From Kluyvera sichuanensis (GTDB lineage: Bacteria; Pseudomonadota; Gammaproteobacteria; Enterobacterales; Enterobacteriaceae): a stretch of 64,000 nt of DNA. The stretch is from NCBI RefSeq assembly GCF_014218705.1, contig NZ_JABBJF010000023.1:25862-89861 (forward strand). The letters run 5' to 3'. The position numbers and the translations under genes are program-made. This document shows, piece by piece, positions 21,202 through 31,044 of this stretch. How positions within the stretch are numbered: the stretch's first letter is position 1; each line of letters begins with the position of its first letter. The notes below the pieces were generated by a model. That model searched no databases. It saw only the letters and a program-made list of their open reading frames with translations, and was not told the origin of the DNA.

Positions 21202-22569
21202 TTACTCTTCTACTGGCTCAGGCTTCTTTTTCGCCAACAGGTTGTAAGCCACCAGCAGAGCGAAAATACCGGTAATCGTCATGGTGATGGTGCCCGGCGT
21301 CATAAAGCGCGCCATGTTGCCAAGAATAATCCCCACTACGCCGAAGTCGGTATCGGAGAAGGTGGTGTTGGTTAAGCCCAGCGCACCCAGTACCGGAATC
21401 AGCGCCACCGGTAAGAAGGTAATCAGAATACCGTGAGCGAAGGCACCGAGAATCGCACCGCGTTTACCGCCGGTCGCATTACCGAATACCCCTGCCGTTG
21501 CCCCACAGAAGAAGTGAGGTACGACGCCCGGCAGAATCAGTACCCACTTGAGCTGCCCAAGGATGAACAGACCCACCAGACCACCGACAAAGCTTGAGAT
21601 AAAGCCGACTAACACCGCGTTCGGCGCATACGGGAAGACGATTGGGCAGTCCAGCGCTGGACGTGCGTTAGGCACCAGGCGCTCGGAGAAACCGGTAAAT
21701 GCCGGAACGATCTCCGCCAGAATTAAACGCACACCCTGCAGGATAATAAATACCCCAGCCGCAAAGGTGATGGCCTGGATAAAGGAGTAGACCAGGTAGT
21801 TCTGACCGTGGCTAAAGTGACTCTCGACGTACTCTTTACCTGCGGAAATCGACAGGACCAGATAAATGATCATCATTGTCAGAGAGATAGAGATCGTGCT
21901 ATCGCGCAGGAAGCTCAGGTTCTTCGGCATGTTCATCTCTTCGGTAGATTTAGAACCTTTACCGACGACAGAACCGATCCACCCAGAAAGCACGTAGCCA
22001 ACCGTACCGGTATGCGCCAGAGCTACCTGGTCATTACCGATAATTTTACGCATATAAGGTTGTGCAATGGCTGGGAAGAAGCCCATTAACATGCCGAGCG
22101 CCAGTGAACCGGTATAAATAAGCTGAACGCCTTCGAAGCCGGCTACCGACAGAATAATGGCCACCATACAGGCCATGTAGAAGGTCACATGCCCGGACAG
22201 GTAGATATATTTTAAACGAGTGAATCTCGCCACCACGATATTCGCGACCATACCGAACGCCATGATAAGCGTGGTTGGTGCGCCATATTTTTCCAGCGCA
22301 ATAGAGACCATCGCCTCATTGTTCGGAATAATACCCTGCACATCAAAGGCCTGCTTGAAGATATCACCTAACGGCGATAGCGAGCCGACCAGAACTAAAG
22401 CCCCTCCGGATAACACCAGGAAGCCCAGTATCGTTTTAACGGTCCCTTTAATGACGTCAGGGAAGGATTTTTTTTGTGCCACCAGGCCGAATAGCGCCAC
22501 CAGTCCGACAAGGATTGATGGCACCTTCAGGATATCAACAATAAGCTGTAAAACGTTTTGAACAAACAT
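21202..22569 (-). CDS. PTS sugar permease IIC, UlaA/SgaT (ascorbate-type) family
   Basis: Membrane component of a phosphotransferase system. 455 residues with about 11 hydrophobic helices. Conserved UlaA-family features include EIVPAFTGFSERLVPNARP, then ALDCPIVFPYAPNAVLVGF, which includes the substrate-site aspartate region of ascorbate permease. The substrate is not established: the downstream ascorbate catabolic enzymes (UlaD, E, F, G) are absent, and a transketolase is encoded instead. Last gene of the four-gene minus-strand operon, 40 bp after the IIB gene. The C-terminus KKKPEPVEE is cytoplasmic-looking. Confidence 0.85.
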   Translation of the reverse strand: MFVQNVLQLIVDILKVPSILVGLVALFGLVAQKKSFPDVIKGTVKTILGFLVLSGGALVLVGSLSPLGDIFKQAFDVQGIIPNNEAMVSIALEKYGAPTTLIMAFGMVANIVVARFTRLKYIYLSGHVTFYMACMVAIILSVAGFEGVQLIYTGSLALGMLMGFFPAIAQPYMRKIIGNDQVALAHTGTVGYVLSGWIGSVVGKGSKSTEEMNMPKNLSFLRDSTISISLTMMIIYLVLSISAGKEYVESHFSHGQNYLVYSFIQAITFAAGVFIILQGVRLILAEIVPAFTGFSERLVPNARPALDCPIVFPYAPNAVLVGFISSFVGGLVGLFILGQLKWVLILPGVVPHFFCGATAGVFGNATGGKRGAILGAFAHGILITFLPVALIPVLGALGLTNTTFSDTDFGVVGIILGNMARFMTPGTITMTITGIFALLVAYNLLAKKKPEPVEE

Positions 22570-22609
22570 ATTAACCTCTGTCGCAGGGTATTTTTCTTGC
22601 CCGACTTAA

Positions 22610-22882
22610 TTATTGCTGGTCAAAGTAGTCTTTTATTTTTTGTTCAACTTCGTTCAGGTCGATAATGTTATTAATCACAATAACTTTATCTGCCGGTAAG
22701 TTAGCGCTGAAGGCGATATCTTTCGCCATCACGAAAACATCGGCCACATCGGGCGTGACGGAACCCAAGTCAGAGTGTTCAACGTCCGCGGTGATATTAA
22801 TTTTTTTGAGCACCTTTTTGATGTTCATTTCCATCATAAAGCTGCTACCCAGACCTGAACCACATACCGCCATAATTTTCAT
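22610..22882 (-). CDS. PTS IIB component, lactose/ascorbate (UlaB-like) type
   Basis: Small cytosolic phosphocarrier that passes phosphate from IIA to the sugar through a cysteine. The phospho-acceptor loop MAVCGSGLGSS lies at the very N-terminus. I place the start at the ATG at 22880-22882, which follows GAGG by a normal distance and gives 90 residues; an in-frame start four codons earlier is possible. Belongs with the adjacent IIA and IIC, forming a complete split IIA-IIB-IIC system. Confidence 0.85.
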   Translation of the reverse strand: MKIMAVCGSGLGSSFMMEMNIKKVLKKINITADVEHSDLGSVTPDVADVFVMAKDIAFSANLPADKVIVINNIIDLNEVEQKIKDYFDQQ

Positions 22883-22915
22883 AGTAGACCTCATATTTTT
22901 ACGATTGGGGTGTCA

Positions 22916-23380
22916 TTAACAAGACGCCGACGTTTCACCGAGTAAAATCGCCTGCAATTCTTCAGTACTTTGCGTATCAAAAATCTGCTGCATCACCTCA
23001 TCATCTGACAGCACTTCAGCGAGCTGCGAAATCATTTCAATGTGGCTATTGCTGTCCGGGGCGGAGAACATAAAAATCGCGTCCACCGGATCGTTCTCTT
23101 CTGAATTGAACTCAACCGCCTGGCCCAGTTTGACGATAGAGAGCCCCAGCGCCATTGCGCCCTGCTCGGGTCGCGTATGCGGCATCGCGATGCGCGGAGC
23201 AATCACGAAATAGGGACCGATCTCTTCTTTCTGTTTGATAATCGAATCGATATAGGCCGGTGAAATCGCTCCTTCATCCAGCAGCGGGCGGCCTGCAATC
23301 TGAATCGCCTCTTTCCAGTCACTTACCGATTGAACATACTGAACTTTGTTTTTATTCAGCCAGTTGGATAATGTTGGCAT
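22916..23380 (-). CDS. PTS IIA component, fructose/mannitol-type (UlaC-like)
   Basis: Cytosolic phosphoprotein that takes phosphate from HPr. 154 residues; the phospho-histidine is H68 in IAMPHTRPEQGA, the motif of the mannitol/fructose/ascorbate IIA superfamily. A second conserved segment DPVDAIFMFSAPDSNSHIEM follows. Lies between the transketolase gene (38 bp) and the IIB gene (33 bp), so it is co-transcribed with both. Ends in a Cys, which is unusual but not informative. Confidence 0.87.
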   Translation of the reverse strand: MPTLSNWLNKNKVQYVQSVSDWKEAIQIAGRPLLDEGAISPAYIDSIIKQKEEIGPYFVIAPRIAMPHTRPEQGAMALGLSIVKLGQAVEFNSEENDPVDAIFMFSAPDSNSHIEMISQLAEVLSDDEVMQQIFDTQSTEELQAILLGETSASC

Positions 23381-23418
23381 GGAGATTACCTATCGTTCTT
23401 AATGATAAAAATGGGTGA

Positions 23419-25410
23419 CTACAGCATGCGACGGGCCGTTTCCGTCACATTCTCTTTCGTAAAGCCAAAGTATTTAAACAGGACGCTCGCTGGCGCAGAT
23501 TCCCCAAAGGAGTCCATGCCGATAACCTTCCCATCCAGCCCGGTATAGCGCTGCCAGAACCCTTCAATACTGGCTTCTATCGCCAGACGGTTACGCACAC
23601 TCTTCGGCAATACGAACTCTTTGTAAGCCTCATCCTGCTTATCAAAGCGCTCGGTGCACGGCATGGAAACGACGCGAATCTGGTGGCCTTCCTGTTGCAG
23701 CGTACGGGCGGCGGCAACCGCCAGCGCCACCTCAGAACCTGCGGATATCAGGATCAGCTCAGGTTCACCGTCGCAGTCGACCAGCACATAACCGCCACGC
23801 GCAATATTGTTAAGCTGTTCCGCGCTGCGAGCCTGCTGTTCAAGCGGCTGGCGGGTCAGCACTAAGGCCGAAGGCCCGTCCTGACGTTCAATTGCCTGCT
23901 GCCAGGAGACCGCCACTTCCACCTGATCGCATCCGCGCCAGGTTTCCATATTCGGCGTCAGGCGCAGCGAGGCCAGTTGCTCAACCGGCTGGTGCGTCGG
24001 GCCATCTTCGCCCAAACCAATGGTGTCGTGGGTATAGACAAAGATGGCGCGAATTTTCATCAGCGCCGCCATGCGCAGCGCATTGCGGGCATATTCCATA
24101 AACATCAGGAAGGTGCCGCCGTAAGGGATAAACCCGCCGTGCAGCGCCAGACCATTCATGATGGCGGACATGCCAAATTCACGAACGCCATAAGAAAGGT
24201 AGTTCCCCGCCCCGTGCTCGGCGGTAAAATCGACGGACTTCTGATGCCTGGTCAGGTTAGACGGCGAAAGATCCGCAGACCCACCCATCAACTCAGGCAT
24301 CATATCGGCGAAAAAATTTAAGCAGTTCTGGCTCACCTGACGCGTGGCCAGCGATGCCGGGTTGGCCTGCAAATCATCAATATAGTGCTGGATATTCCCT
24401 GCCCACTGCGCAGGCAGTTCGCCCTTCATACGGCGTACAAACTCGGCGGCCAGTTCAGGCCATTGCAGCGCATAGTCGGCAAACAGTGCCTCCCATGCCT
24501 GCTCGTCCTGCGCCCCTTTTTCGGTCGCATCCCAGGCGGCATAGATATCGGCAGGAATTTCAAACGGCGGATACGGCCATTCAAGGCGTTCACGTACCAG
24601 GGCAACTTCATCGGCCCCCAGCGCAGAGCCGTGGCATTCATGGCTGTCCGCTTTATTCGGCGAGCCGAAACCGATAATGGTTTTACAACACAGCAGGCTC
24701 GGTTTATCGCTGACCAGTTTGGCTTCGCGAACGGCAGCGTCAATCGCCTGCGGGTCGTGACCATCAATACCTTCAATCACGTGCCAGCCATAGGCGCGGA
24801 AGCGGGCGGCGGTATCTTCAGCAAACCAGCCTTCAACGTGCCCATCGATAGAGATGCCATTATCGTCCCAGACGGCAATCAGGTTCCCCAACCCTAAAGT
24901 TCCGGCCAGGCTGCATGCTTCATGGGAGATGCCTTCCATCAGGCAGCCATCGCCCAGGAAAAGCCAGGTGTGGTGATCGACGACATCAAACCCAGGTTTA
25001 TTGAATTCAGCGGCCAGCGCTTTTTCGGCAATGGCCATGCCGACGGCGTTCGCTACCCCTTGCCCCAACGGGCCGGTGGTGGTCTCAACGCCCGGCGTAT
25101 AGCCATACTCCGGGTGACCAGGCGTACGCGAGTGAAGCTGACGGAATTCACGGATGTCATTCATGCTCAGGTCATAACCCGTGAGGTGCAACAGAGAATA
25201 AAGCAGCATCGAGCCATGACCATTCGACTGCACATAGCGATCGCGGTTAAACCACTGCGGATTTTTAGGGTTATGGCGAAGGTGATGACGCCAGACAACC
25301 TCGGCAATATCAGCCATACCCATCGGTGCGCCCGGATGGCCGGAGTTGGCTTTCTGAATCGCGTCGACGCTCAGAATTCGAATGGCATTCGCTAATTTTC
25401 TGTTGCTCAT
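23419..25410 (-). CDS. Transketolase (accessory paralogue in PTS operon)
   Basis: Thiamine-diphosphate enzyme that moves two-carbon units between ketose and aldose phosphates. The 663-residue protein is full length (TktA and TktB are 663-667) and aligns throughout: [34 protein letters not shown], ThDP motif [12 protein letters not shown], and the pyrimidine-domain [17 protein letters not shown]. All catalytic histidines in these motifs are kept, so it looks active. It is neither tktA nor tktB by location and is the first gene of the PTS operon, divergent from a GntR regulator. It probably channels the imported sugar phosphate into the pentose phosphate pathway; that is inference. Confidence 0.9.
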   Translation of the reverse strand: MSNRKLANAIRILSVDAIQKANSGHPGAPMGMADIAEVVWRHHLRHNPKNPQWFNRDRYVQSNGHGSMLLYSLLHLTGYDLSMNDIREFRQLHSRTPGHPEYGYTPGVETTTGPLGQGVANAVGMAIAEKALAAEFNKPGFDVVDHHTWLFLGDGCLMEGISHEACSLAGTLGLGNLIAVWDDNGISIDGHVEGWFAEDTAARFRAYGWHVIEGIDGHDPQAIDAAVREAKLVSDKPSLLCCKTIIGFGSPNKADSHECHGSALGADEVALVRERLEWPYPPFEIPADIYAAWDATEKGAQDEQAWEALFADYALQWPELAAEFVRRMKGELPAQWAGNIQHYIDDLQANPASLATRQVSQNCLNFFADMMPELMGGSADLSPSNLTRHQKSVDFTAEHGAGNYLSYGVREFGMSAIMNGLALHGGFIPYGGTFLMFMEYARNALRMAALMKIRAIFVYTHDTIGLGEDGPTHQPVEQLASLRLTPNMETWRGCDQVEVAVSWQQAIERQDGPSALVLTRQPLEQQARSAEQLNNIARGGYVLVDCDGEPELILISAGSEVALAVAAARTLQQEGHQIRVVSMPCTERFDKQDEAYKEFVLPKSVRNRLAIEASIEGFWQRYTGLDGKVIGMDSFGESAPASVLFKYFGFTKENVTETARRML

Positions 25411-25873
25411 ACGTCTCTCTTTTTACCTGGATTTTACGTTCAACAATAACGTTTGCGGGGTTTTCCCCACGCCAGCATGAATAGACATGTCGAAAGAAAC
25501 CTTAGTTTTTATCGTTGTATCACGCCGCCATACGGTTCAACGCGGCTTGAATTCTCTTTCGGCAACCAGCAATAAAATAAACATTAAAATACAATGAATT
25601 ACTTTATATTCTTACGATATTACTGCATCCTTACGCCTTTCAATATACGTCTATACATGTTTCACTTGTCTAGTCATCTTGATGATGCACATAGACGTGT
25701 CCAGATACAATATGCAAAAATGCATTTTATCGCGATGCGGCGTTTGTTCACTCAAATTCGTTAACTTGCTCACAATATGACGTTAACGGTCTGGTCGACA
25801 GAAAACAAAGTCAGGCATACATGTAAACAGGATCCAGCGGCGTTATCGCCCACATTGGTTAGGAAGAAAGTCG
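25411..25873. promoter_or_regulatory. Divergent control region with candidate GntR operators
   Basis: 463 bp non-coding, clearly AT-richer than the flanking genes. It holds several copies of a GTCTAGAC-like motif, the type bound by HutC/UTRA GntR regulators: GTCTATAC (25649-25656), TTGTCTAGTCAT (25667-25677), TGTCCAGATA (about 25698-25707) and, near the gntR start, GGTCTGGTCGACA (about 25789). ACGTCTAT (25648-25655) and ATAGACGT (25691-25698) form an inverted repeat around the central site. A further AGACATGTC lies near 25482. Promoter elements for either direction could not be fixed with confidence. Confidence 0.5.
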
Positions 25874-26608
25874 ATGGTTGATGGCATTACAGAGAAGCAA
25901 AAAGAGGTGGTCGATTACATTCTCAGGAAGATAAAGACCGATGGTCTTTTGCCAGGGGATAAACTGGACACAGAGATTGCTATTGCCAAAAATATCGGCA
26001 TCACGCGAGCCACGGTGCGCGAGGCCACGCGCCTGTTGATCGAGCAACAGCGAATTTACCGCGTGAAAGGCTCCGGTTTGTTCGTTGGCGCCATCGGCAA
26101 AAGCAACCATTCCGGCAGATTCCACGCCCTGTCACCTTTTGATTTCCAGGCGCAGAAGAGTGGTCATAAAGGCGTCAGAAAAGTCATTAAATTCAGCATT
26201 ATGAAAGTGCCATCGCCGGAAATCGCTCAGTCATTACGGATAAAAAATAGCGATCAGATCTATAAAATTTTACGACTGATGTGTTTTGACGATATTCCCG
26301 TCGCCCTTGAGCATATCCATCTGCCGGTCAATATGTTTACCAGCATGGAATTAAGCCAGCTCGAAATATCAAAATATAGCTATATCGAAAGCATCACCGG
26401 TAAAAAGGTCCAGCGCCGCGATCAGAATTTAACCGCGATCAACCTGGTTGACGAAGATATCCTTAATTTATTGAATCTTAAAGAGAACGACTCCGTTCTC
26501 GAACTTGATGAAACCGTTTATCTCGATGACGGCACCCCCTGCGAAGTCAATATCGCCATCATCAACACGCGTATTTTCCCCCTGAGACAAAACTCAACCC
26601 GCTCATAA
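25874..26608 (+). CDS. GntR-family (HutC subfamily, UTRA domain) transcriptional regulator
   Basis: Likely local regulator of the PTS/transketolase operon. N-terminal winged HTH at about residues 5-72 (PGDKLDTEIAIAKNIGITRA, TVREATRLLIEQQRIYRVKG, SGLFVG); C-terminal UTRA ligand domain about residues 95-235 (IYKILRLMCFDDIPVALEHI). The ligand is probably the sugar phosphate made by the PTS, by analogy with other UTRA regulators. Transcribed divergently from the transketolase gene. Its codon use is more AT-rich than its neighbours, which suggests the locus was acquired. A weak terminator hairpin spans the stop codon (26597-26615). Confidence 0.85.
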   Translation: MVDGITEKQKEVVDYILRKIKTDGLLPGDKLDTEIAIAKNIGITRATVREATRLLIEQQRIYRVKGSGLFVGAIGKSNHSGRFHALSPFDFQAQKSGHKGVRKVIKFSIMKVPSPEIAQSLRIKNSDQIYKILRLMCFDDIPVALEHIHLPVNMFTSMELSQLEISKYSYIESITGKKVQRRDQNLTAINLVDEDILNLLNLKENDSVLELDETVYLDDGTPCEVNIAIINTRIFPLRQNSTRS

Positions 26609-26615
26609 GGCGGGT
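26597..26615 (+). terminator. Weak terminator hairpin at the end of the gntR gene
   Basis: ACCCGC (26597-26602) pairs with GCGGGT (26610-26615) and is followed by CATTTTC. The stem overlaps the stop codon and the T tract is short, so termination is probably partial. Confidence 0.45.
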
Positions 26616-26770
26616 CATTTTCAGCCAGACCTCGCCGCTGCTGATAACAAGGCAGCCACTATCATTTCTGTTGCCCAACATTCACGCCACAATGGTCAAA
26701 AATTTCATAACCTCTATGGAATAATTTAGAATAGCGGGCAAAACATTTTCCACGAACCAGGATCCTGGCA

Positions 26771-28051
26771 ATGAGCAAATCTGAAAACCTGTATAGCGCT
26801 GCGCGTGAACTTATCCCAGGCGGGGTGAACTCGCCGGTACGTGCCTTCACCGGCGTGGGCGGTACGCCGCTGTTTATCGAGCGTGCGGACGGCGCGTATC
26901 TGTACGACGTGGATGGCAAAGCCTATATCGACTATGTCGGTTCCTGGGGGCCGATGGTACTGGGCCATAACCACCCTGCTATTCGTAATGCGGTGATTGA
27001 AGCGGCCGAGCGTGGTCTGAGCTTCGGTGCGCCGACCGAGATGGAAGTCACTATGGCTAAGCTGGTTACTGAACTGGTGCCAACCATGGACATGGTGCGT
27101 ATGGTGAACTCCGGTACCGAAGCAACCATGAGCGCCATTCGCCTGGCGCGCGGCTTTACTGGCCGTGACAAAATCATCAAATTCGAAGGCTGCTACCACG
27201 GCCACGCCGACTGCCTGCTGGTTAAAGCAGGCTCCGGCGCGCTGACCCTCGGCCAGCCAAACTCACCGGGTGTACCGGCCGATTTCGCTAAGCACACCCT
27301 CACCTGCACCTATAACGATCTCGCGTCCGTACGCGCGGCGTTCGAGCAGTTCCCGCAGGATATTGCCTGCATCATCGTTGAACCGGTTGCCGGCAACATG
27401 AACTGCATTCCACCGCAGGCTGATTTCCTGCCGGGCCTGCGCGCGCTGTGTGACGAGTTCGGCGCGCTGTTGATTATCGATGAAGTGATGACCGGCTTCC
27501 GCGTGGCGCTGGCTGGGGCGCAGTCCTACTACGACGTGGTGCCGGATCTGACCTGCCTTGGCAAAATCATCGGCGGCGGTATGCCGGTAGGCGCCTTCGG
27601 CGGTCGTCGCGACGTGATGGATGCGCTGGCGCCAACCGGCCCGGTGTATCAGGCGGGTACCCTCTCCGGTAACCCAATTGCCATGGCAGCGGGCTTCGCC
27701 TGTCTGACCGAAGTGGCACAGCCTGGCGTTCACGAAACCCTGACCGACCTGACCAACCAACTGGCGCAAGGTCTGCTGGATGCCGCGCAGGAAACCGGTA
27801 TTCCACTGGTGGTGAACAACGTGGGCGGCATGTTCGGGATCTTCTTCACCGATGCCAAAGAAGTAACCTGCTATCAGGACGTGCTGAAGTGCGACGTTGA
27901 GCGCTTTAAACGTTTCTTCCATCTGATGCTGGATGAAGGCGTGTATCTGGCGCCGTCGGCGTTTGAAGCAGGCTTTATGTCTATCGCCCACAGCGAAGAC
28001 GATATCAACAACACCGTTGATGCGGCGCGTCGGGTGTTTGCGCAGCTGTAA
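26771..28051 (+). CDS. hemL: Glutamate-1-semialdehyde 2,1-aminomutase
   Basis: PLP/PMP enzyme that converts glutamate-1-semialdehyde to 5-aminolevulinate, the tetrapyrrole precursor. 426 residues, the E. coli length. Starts [18 protein letters not shown]; the PLP lysine is in [17 protein letters not shown], preceded by the cofactor aspartate in [12 protein letters not shown]. The gate loop [13 protein letters not shown] is intact. Monocistronic, ending in a terminator placed inside a BIME. Confidence 0.97.
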   Translation: MSKSENLYSAARELIPGGVNSPVRAFTGVGGTPLFIERADGAYLYDVDGKAYIDYVGSWGPMVLGHNHPAIRNAVIEAAERGLSFGAPTEMEVTMAKLVTELVPTMDMVRMVNSGTEATMSAIRLARGFTGRDKIIKFEGCYHGHADCLLVKAGSGALTLGQPNSPGVPADFAKHTLTCTYNDLASVRAAFEQFPQDIACIIVEPVAGNMNCIPPQADFLPGLRALCDEFGALLIIDEVMTGFRVALAGAQSYYDVVPDLTCLGKIIGGGMPVGAFGGRRDVMDALAPTGPVYQAGTLSGNPIAMAAGFACLTEVAQPGVHETLTDLTNQLAQGLLDAAQETGIPLVVNNVGGMFGIFFTDAKEVTCYQDVLKCDVERFKRFFHLMLDEGVYLAPSAFEAGFMSIAHSEDDINNTVDAARRVFAQL

Positions 28052-28062
28052 GTCTGGCGTAT

Positions 28063-28170
28063 CCCCGGCGGCGCTGCGCTTGGCCGGGCTACATACTGCG
28101 AGCAATAAAAAATGGCCATGCAAATAGGCATGGCCATTTTTGTAGCCCGGTCGAGCGCAGCGACGCCGGG
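28063..28170. repeat. Two inverted REP elements enclosing a terminator, between hemL and fhuB
   Basis: REP unit CCCCGGCGGCGCTGCGCTTG... at 28063-28092 and an inverted unit GTAGCCCGGTCGAGCGCAGC... at 28142-28170. Between them is a 14-base perfect stem. The whole forms one extended palindromic block at the convergence of hemL (plus) and the fhu operon (minus). Confidence 0.85.
28108..28141. terminator. Bidirectional terminator between hemL and fhuB
   Basis: AAAAATGGCCATGC (28108-28121) pairs perfectly with GCATGGCCATTTTT (28128-28141) around a six-base loop; T-rich on both strands. Confidence 0.93.
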
Positions 28171-28174
28171 AAAC

Positions 28175-30157
28175 CTAACGGCTTTGCTTTCTCAACAAAT
28201 AGATAAAATACGGCGCACCGATAAAGGTCGACAGCAGCCCTGCTGGCACCTGATACGGGAACATCAGCATGCGCCCACACCAGTCAGCAAACACCAGTAT
28301 CAGCCCACCTATCAGTGCCGACATCACGATATGCGGCATCGTCCGGCGGAAGCCCATCATGCGCGCAATATGCGGCGCCATCAGCCCGACAAAGCTTAGC
28401 GGCCCGATGGTCAGCGTCGCCGCCGCCGTTAAGCACGCCGCCAGCAGCAGCAGGCTGATACGCGCCGGTGATAGCGCCATACCGATAGAGCGCGCCGTTT
28501 CGCCACCCAGCGGCAGGATGGTTAACCAGCGGCGGCAAAGCGGCACCAGCAACAGGAAAATCACCATGGCAGTAGCCGACTGCGCCACCTGCTTGCCGGT
28601 CGCGTTATAGGTTGAACCGGCAATCCACGTCAGGATCTGCGCCATGCGCGGGTCACCGCTCGCCTGCAGCATCATCAGCAGCATGGTGAACGCGGTACTC
28701 AGCGCCATCCCCGCCAACAGCATACGATGCGGCGAAAATCCGCCGCGCCCGGCGGCAATCAGGATAACCAGCAGCGTGACCGCCGCGCCCAGGCTGCCCG
28801 CCGGCAGCAGCCAGACAAACGCGTTGCCCGGCACCACAAACAGCATCAGTACCACGCCAAACGCCGCGCCGGAGCTGATCCCCAGCACTTCCGGGCTCGC
28901 CATCGGGTTGCCGGTTAAGCGCTGAATAATACAGCCCGCCACCGCCAGCATCACCCCGGCAATCAGCGCCGAGGCGATACGCGGCCAGCGCCACTGAATC
29001 AGTTCGTCGAGCAGGGTACCGCTCGCCCAGTGCCAGCTGTGCGCATCGCGGCCCAGCGACAGCGCAGCAAACATTGCCGCTAACAGAATCACCAGTCCGC
29101 CCAGCGCAAACCACTGCACGTGCTGACGTTCATTCGCCACACTGTCGTTAGCGTTCATCGACGGTGCGCTCATGCTGCGCAGGCGCGGCAGCAGCCAAAG
29201 CAGCAGCGGTGCACCAATCAGTGCGGTCACGGAGCCGGTGGAGACTTCCATCCACACCCGGGTAAGCCAGAGGATTATCTGATCGGAGAGCCACAGAATC
29301 AGCGCGCCAATCAGCGGGGCCAGCATCAGGCGGGAGAGCAAACGTCGTGCACCCAGCATCTTCGCCAGCAGCGGGGCAAACAGGCCGATAAAGCCGATAA
29401 TCCCCACCGCGTTGACGAGGAAGGCACTGATAACGATAGCCAGCGTTAACGCGCCCAGACGCGCCAGCGATAGCGCCAGACCCAGGTTGCGGGCCACGCC
29501 GTCATCCAGCCCCATCAGCGTTAACGGGCGCAGCAGCAGCAGCGTGAGCATCACGCCGCCGAGCAACTGCGGCCACAGACGTTGCACGATGCTCCAGTCG
29601 GTCTGGGTCAGCGTCCCGGTGCTCCACAGGAACATACTTTGCAGCTGGTCGTGATGGAAAATCACCATCAACTGGTTAATCGCGCCGCAGTACAGACTCA
29701 CCACCAGCCCGGCCAGAATCAGCGTCACCGGCGAGAGGCGTTTACCCCACGCCACGCCGAAGACCAGCGCACCGACGATGCAGGCCCCCGCCAGCGCAGC
29801 AAACTGCGAGGCCAGCACGCCTGGAATGGCCCACAGTGCGGTAATGGTCATCCCCAACTGCGCGCCGGTCGCCACGCCAAGCGTGGTTGGCTCAGCCAAT
29901 GGGTTACGCAGCACCTGCTGGAACAGCACGCCCACCAGCCCCAGTCCGGCGCCGACCAGCAGTGAGATAGTCAGGCGAGGCAGCAGGCTGTAGTGGAACA
30001 GCATCTGATCGATGGCGTTAATATCCGGCTGGCGTATTGCCTGGAACCAGAGCGTGTGAGGCAGCGCAATGTTGAAGTTAAACCAGGTCAGCGCCAGCCC
30101 GACAATAAACAGCGCCAGCAGTAACAGCGTGGCAAAAGGAGAGCGGGTCGTTTTCAC
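28175..30157 (-). CDS. fhuB: Ferrichrome/hydroxamate ABC transporter permease FhuB
   Basis: Inner-membrane permease for Fe3+-hydroxamates. The 660-residue protein is a fusion of two FecCD-type permease halves (about residues 1-330 and 340-660), each with roughly ten helices and an EAA-like coupling loop, as in E. coli FhuB. Both halves have the conserved GxxxQxxxRNPLAEPTTLG or NPMASPEVLGISSGA segment near the start. Begins with a GTG that overlaps the fhuD stop (GTGA). Last gene of fhuACDB; works with FhuC (ATPase) and FhuD (binding protein). Confidence 0.96.
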   Translation of the reverse strand: MKTTRSPFATLLLLALFIVGLALTWFNFNIALPHTLWFQAIRQPDINAIDQMLFHYSLLPRLTISLLVGAGLGLVGVLFQQVLRNPLAEPTTLGVATGAQLGMTITALWAIPGVLASQFAALAGACIVGALVFGVAWGKRLSPVTLILAGLVVSLYCGAINQLMVIFHHDQLQSMFLWSTGTLTQTDWSIVQRLWPQLLGGVMLTLLLLRPLTLMGLDDGVARNLGLALSLARLGALTLAIVISAFLVNAVGIIGFIGLFAPLLAKMLGARRLLSRLMLAPLIGALILWLSDQIILWLTRVWMEVSTGSVTALIGAPLLLWLLPRLRSMSAPSMNANDSVANERQHVQWFALGGLVILLAAMFAALSLGRDAHSWHWASGTLLDELIQWRWPRIASALIAGVMLAVAGCIIQRLTGNPMASPEVLGISSGAAFGVVLMLFVVPGNAFVWLLPAGSLGAAVTLLVILIAAGRGGFSPHRMLLAGMALSTAFTMLLMMLQASGDPRMAQILTWIAGSTYNATGKQVAQSATAMVIFLLLVPLCRRWLTILPLGGETARSIGMALSPARISLLLLAACLTAAATLTIGPLSFVGLMAPHIARMMGFRRTMPHIVMSALIGGLILVFADWCGRMLMFPYQVPAGLLSTFIGAPYFIYLLRKQSR

Positions 30158-31044
30158 GCTTTGCCTCCCAGTGCGTTATCAAGAATGCGAGCGAAGTTCA
30201 TCGCCGACAGCGTCGCGCCGTAGAACCAGACCGCCGGAACGTTCTGCACCCGGTTCGCGCGGACAAACGGCATCGCCTGCCATAACGGCGTGGCGGCCAG
30301 TTGGCGCATATCAGCGGCATTACCGTGGTCAAAGCAGAGCACATCGACGTCTTTGTAGGCCGCCAGGCGGTCGATACCGACCACCGTGCTCCCCCAGAAG
30401 TTTGTCTCCCCCTGCCAGGCGTTCTTCACGCCCAGACGATCGAGGATCTCCTGGAAGAGGCAGTTCGGGCCAAACACCAGCATATGGCGAGGGTCGAGCA
30501 GCGACATGATCAGCACCGGGCGTTCGCCACGCGAGACAAAGCGTGGCTTGAGGCTGTCGATGTAGGCATCAAATTTCGCCAGATGGCGATGAGCGACGTC
30601 CTGCTTATTGAGCAGTTCCGCCATCTCCAGCAGCGAGCGCCGCGCTTGCTCCAGCGGCTGTTTACCATCGCTGAAGGCAAAGCTGCGCCCCGGCGCAATA
30701 CGCGCGAGGATCTTTGGTGAAGGGCCATAGCCCGCAGACCAGACCAGCATCGAGGGCTTCATCTGGGTCAGCAGTTCAAGATTGGGCTCAGTACGCAGCC
30801 CCACGTCAATCACCGAGTCCGGCAGCACCGGTTCGTTGACCCACATGCGATAGTTGGGGATATCCGCCACGCCGTAAGGGGTGACGCCCAGCGCCAGCAT
30901 TAGTTCGACGGGCAGCCACTCCAGCGCCACGATACGTTCAGCGTTCACCGGCGCGGCCTGGGCTTTTTGCATCTGCCAGAGCAGCGGCGAGAGCGCCATC
31001 GCCGCCAGAAAACGGCGGCGGTTTATCAAATTCGAATCAGTCAT
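30154..31044 (-). CDS. fhuD: Ferrichrome-binding periplasmic protein FhuD
   Basis: Periplasmic binding protein that delivers hydroxamate siderophores to FhuB. I place the start at the ATG overlapping the fhuC stop by one base (TGATG), giving 296 residues as in E. coli. The N-terminus has a twin-arginine type signal, NRRRFLAAMALSP, followed by a hydrophobic run and a cleavage-like QAQA-type end near residue 30. The type III binding fold's lobes are recognisable (RIVALEWLPVELMLALGV; PNLELLTQMKPSMLVWS). Confidence 0.95.
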   Translation of the reverse strand: MTDSNLINRRRFLAAMALSPLLWQMQKAQAAPVNAERIVALEWLPVELMLALGVTPYGVADIPNYRMWVNEPVLPDSVIDVGLRTEPNLELLTQMKPSMLVWSAGYGPSPKILARIAPGRSFAFSDGKQPLEQARRSLLEMAELLNKQDVAHRHLAKFDAYIDSLKPRFVSRGERPVLIMSLLDPRHMLVFGPNCLFQEILDRLGVKNAWQGETNFWGSTVVGIDRLAAYKDVDVLCFDHGNAADMRQLAATPLWQAMPFVRANRVQNVPAVWFYGATLSAMNFARILDNALGGKA

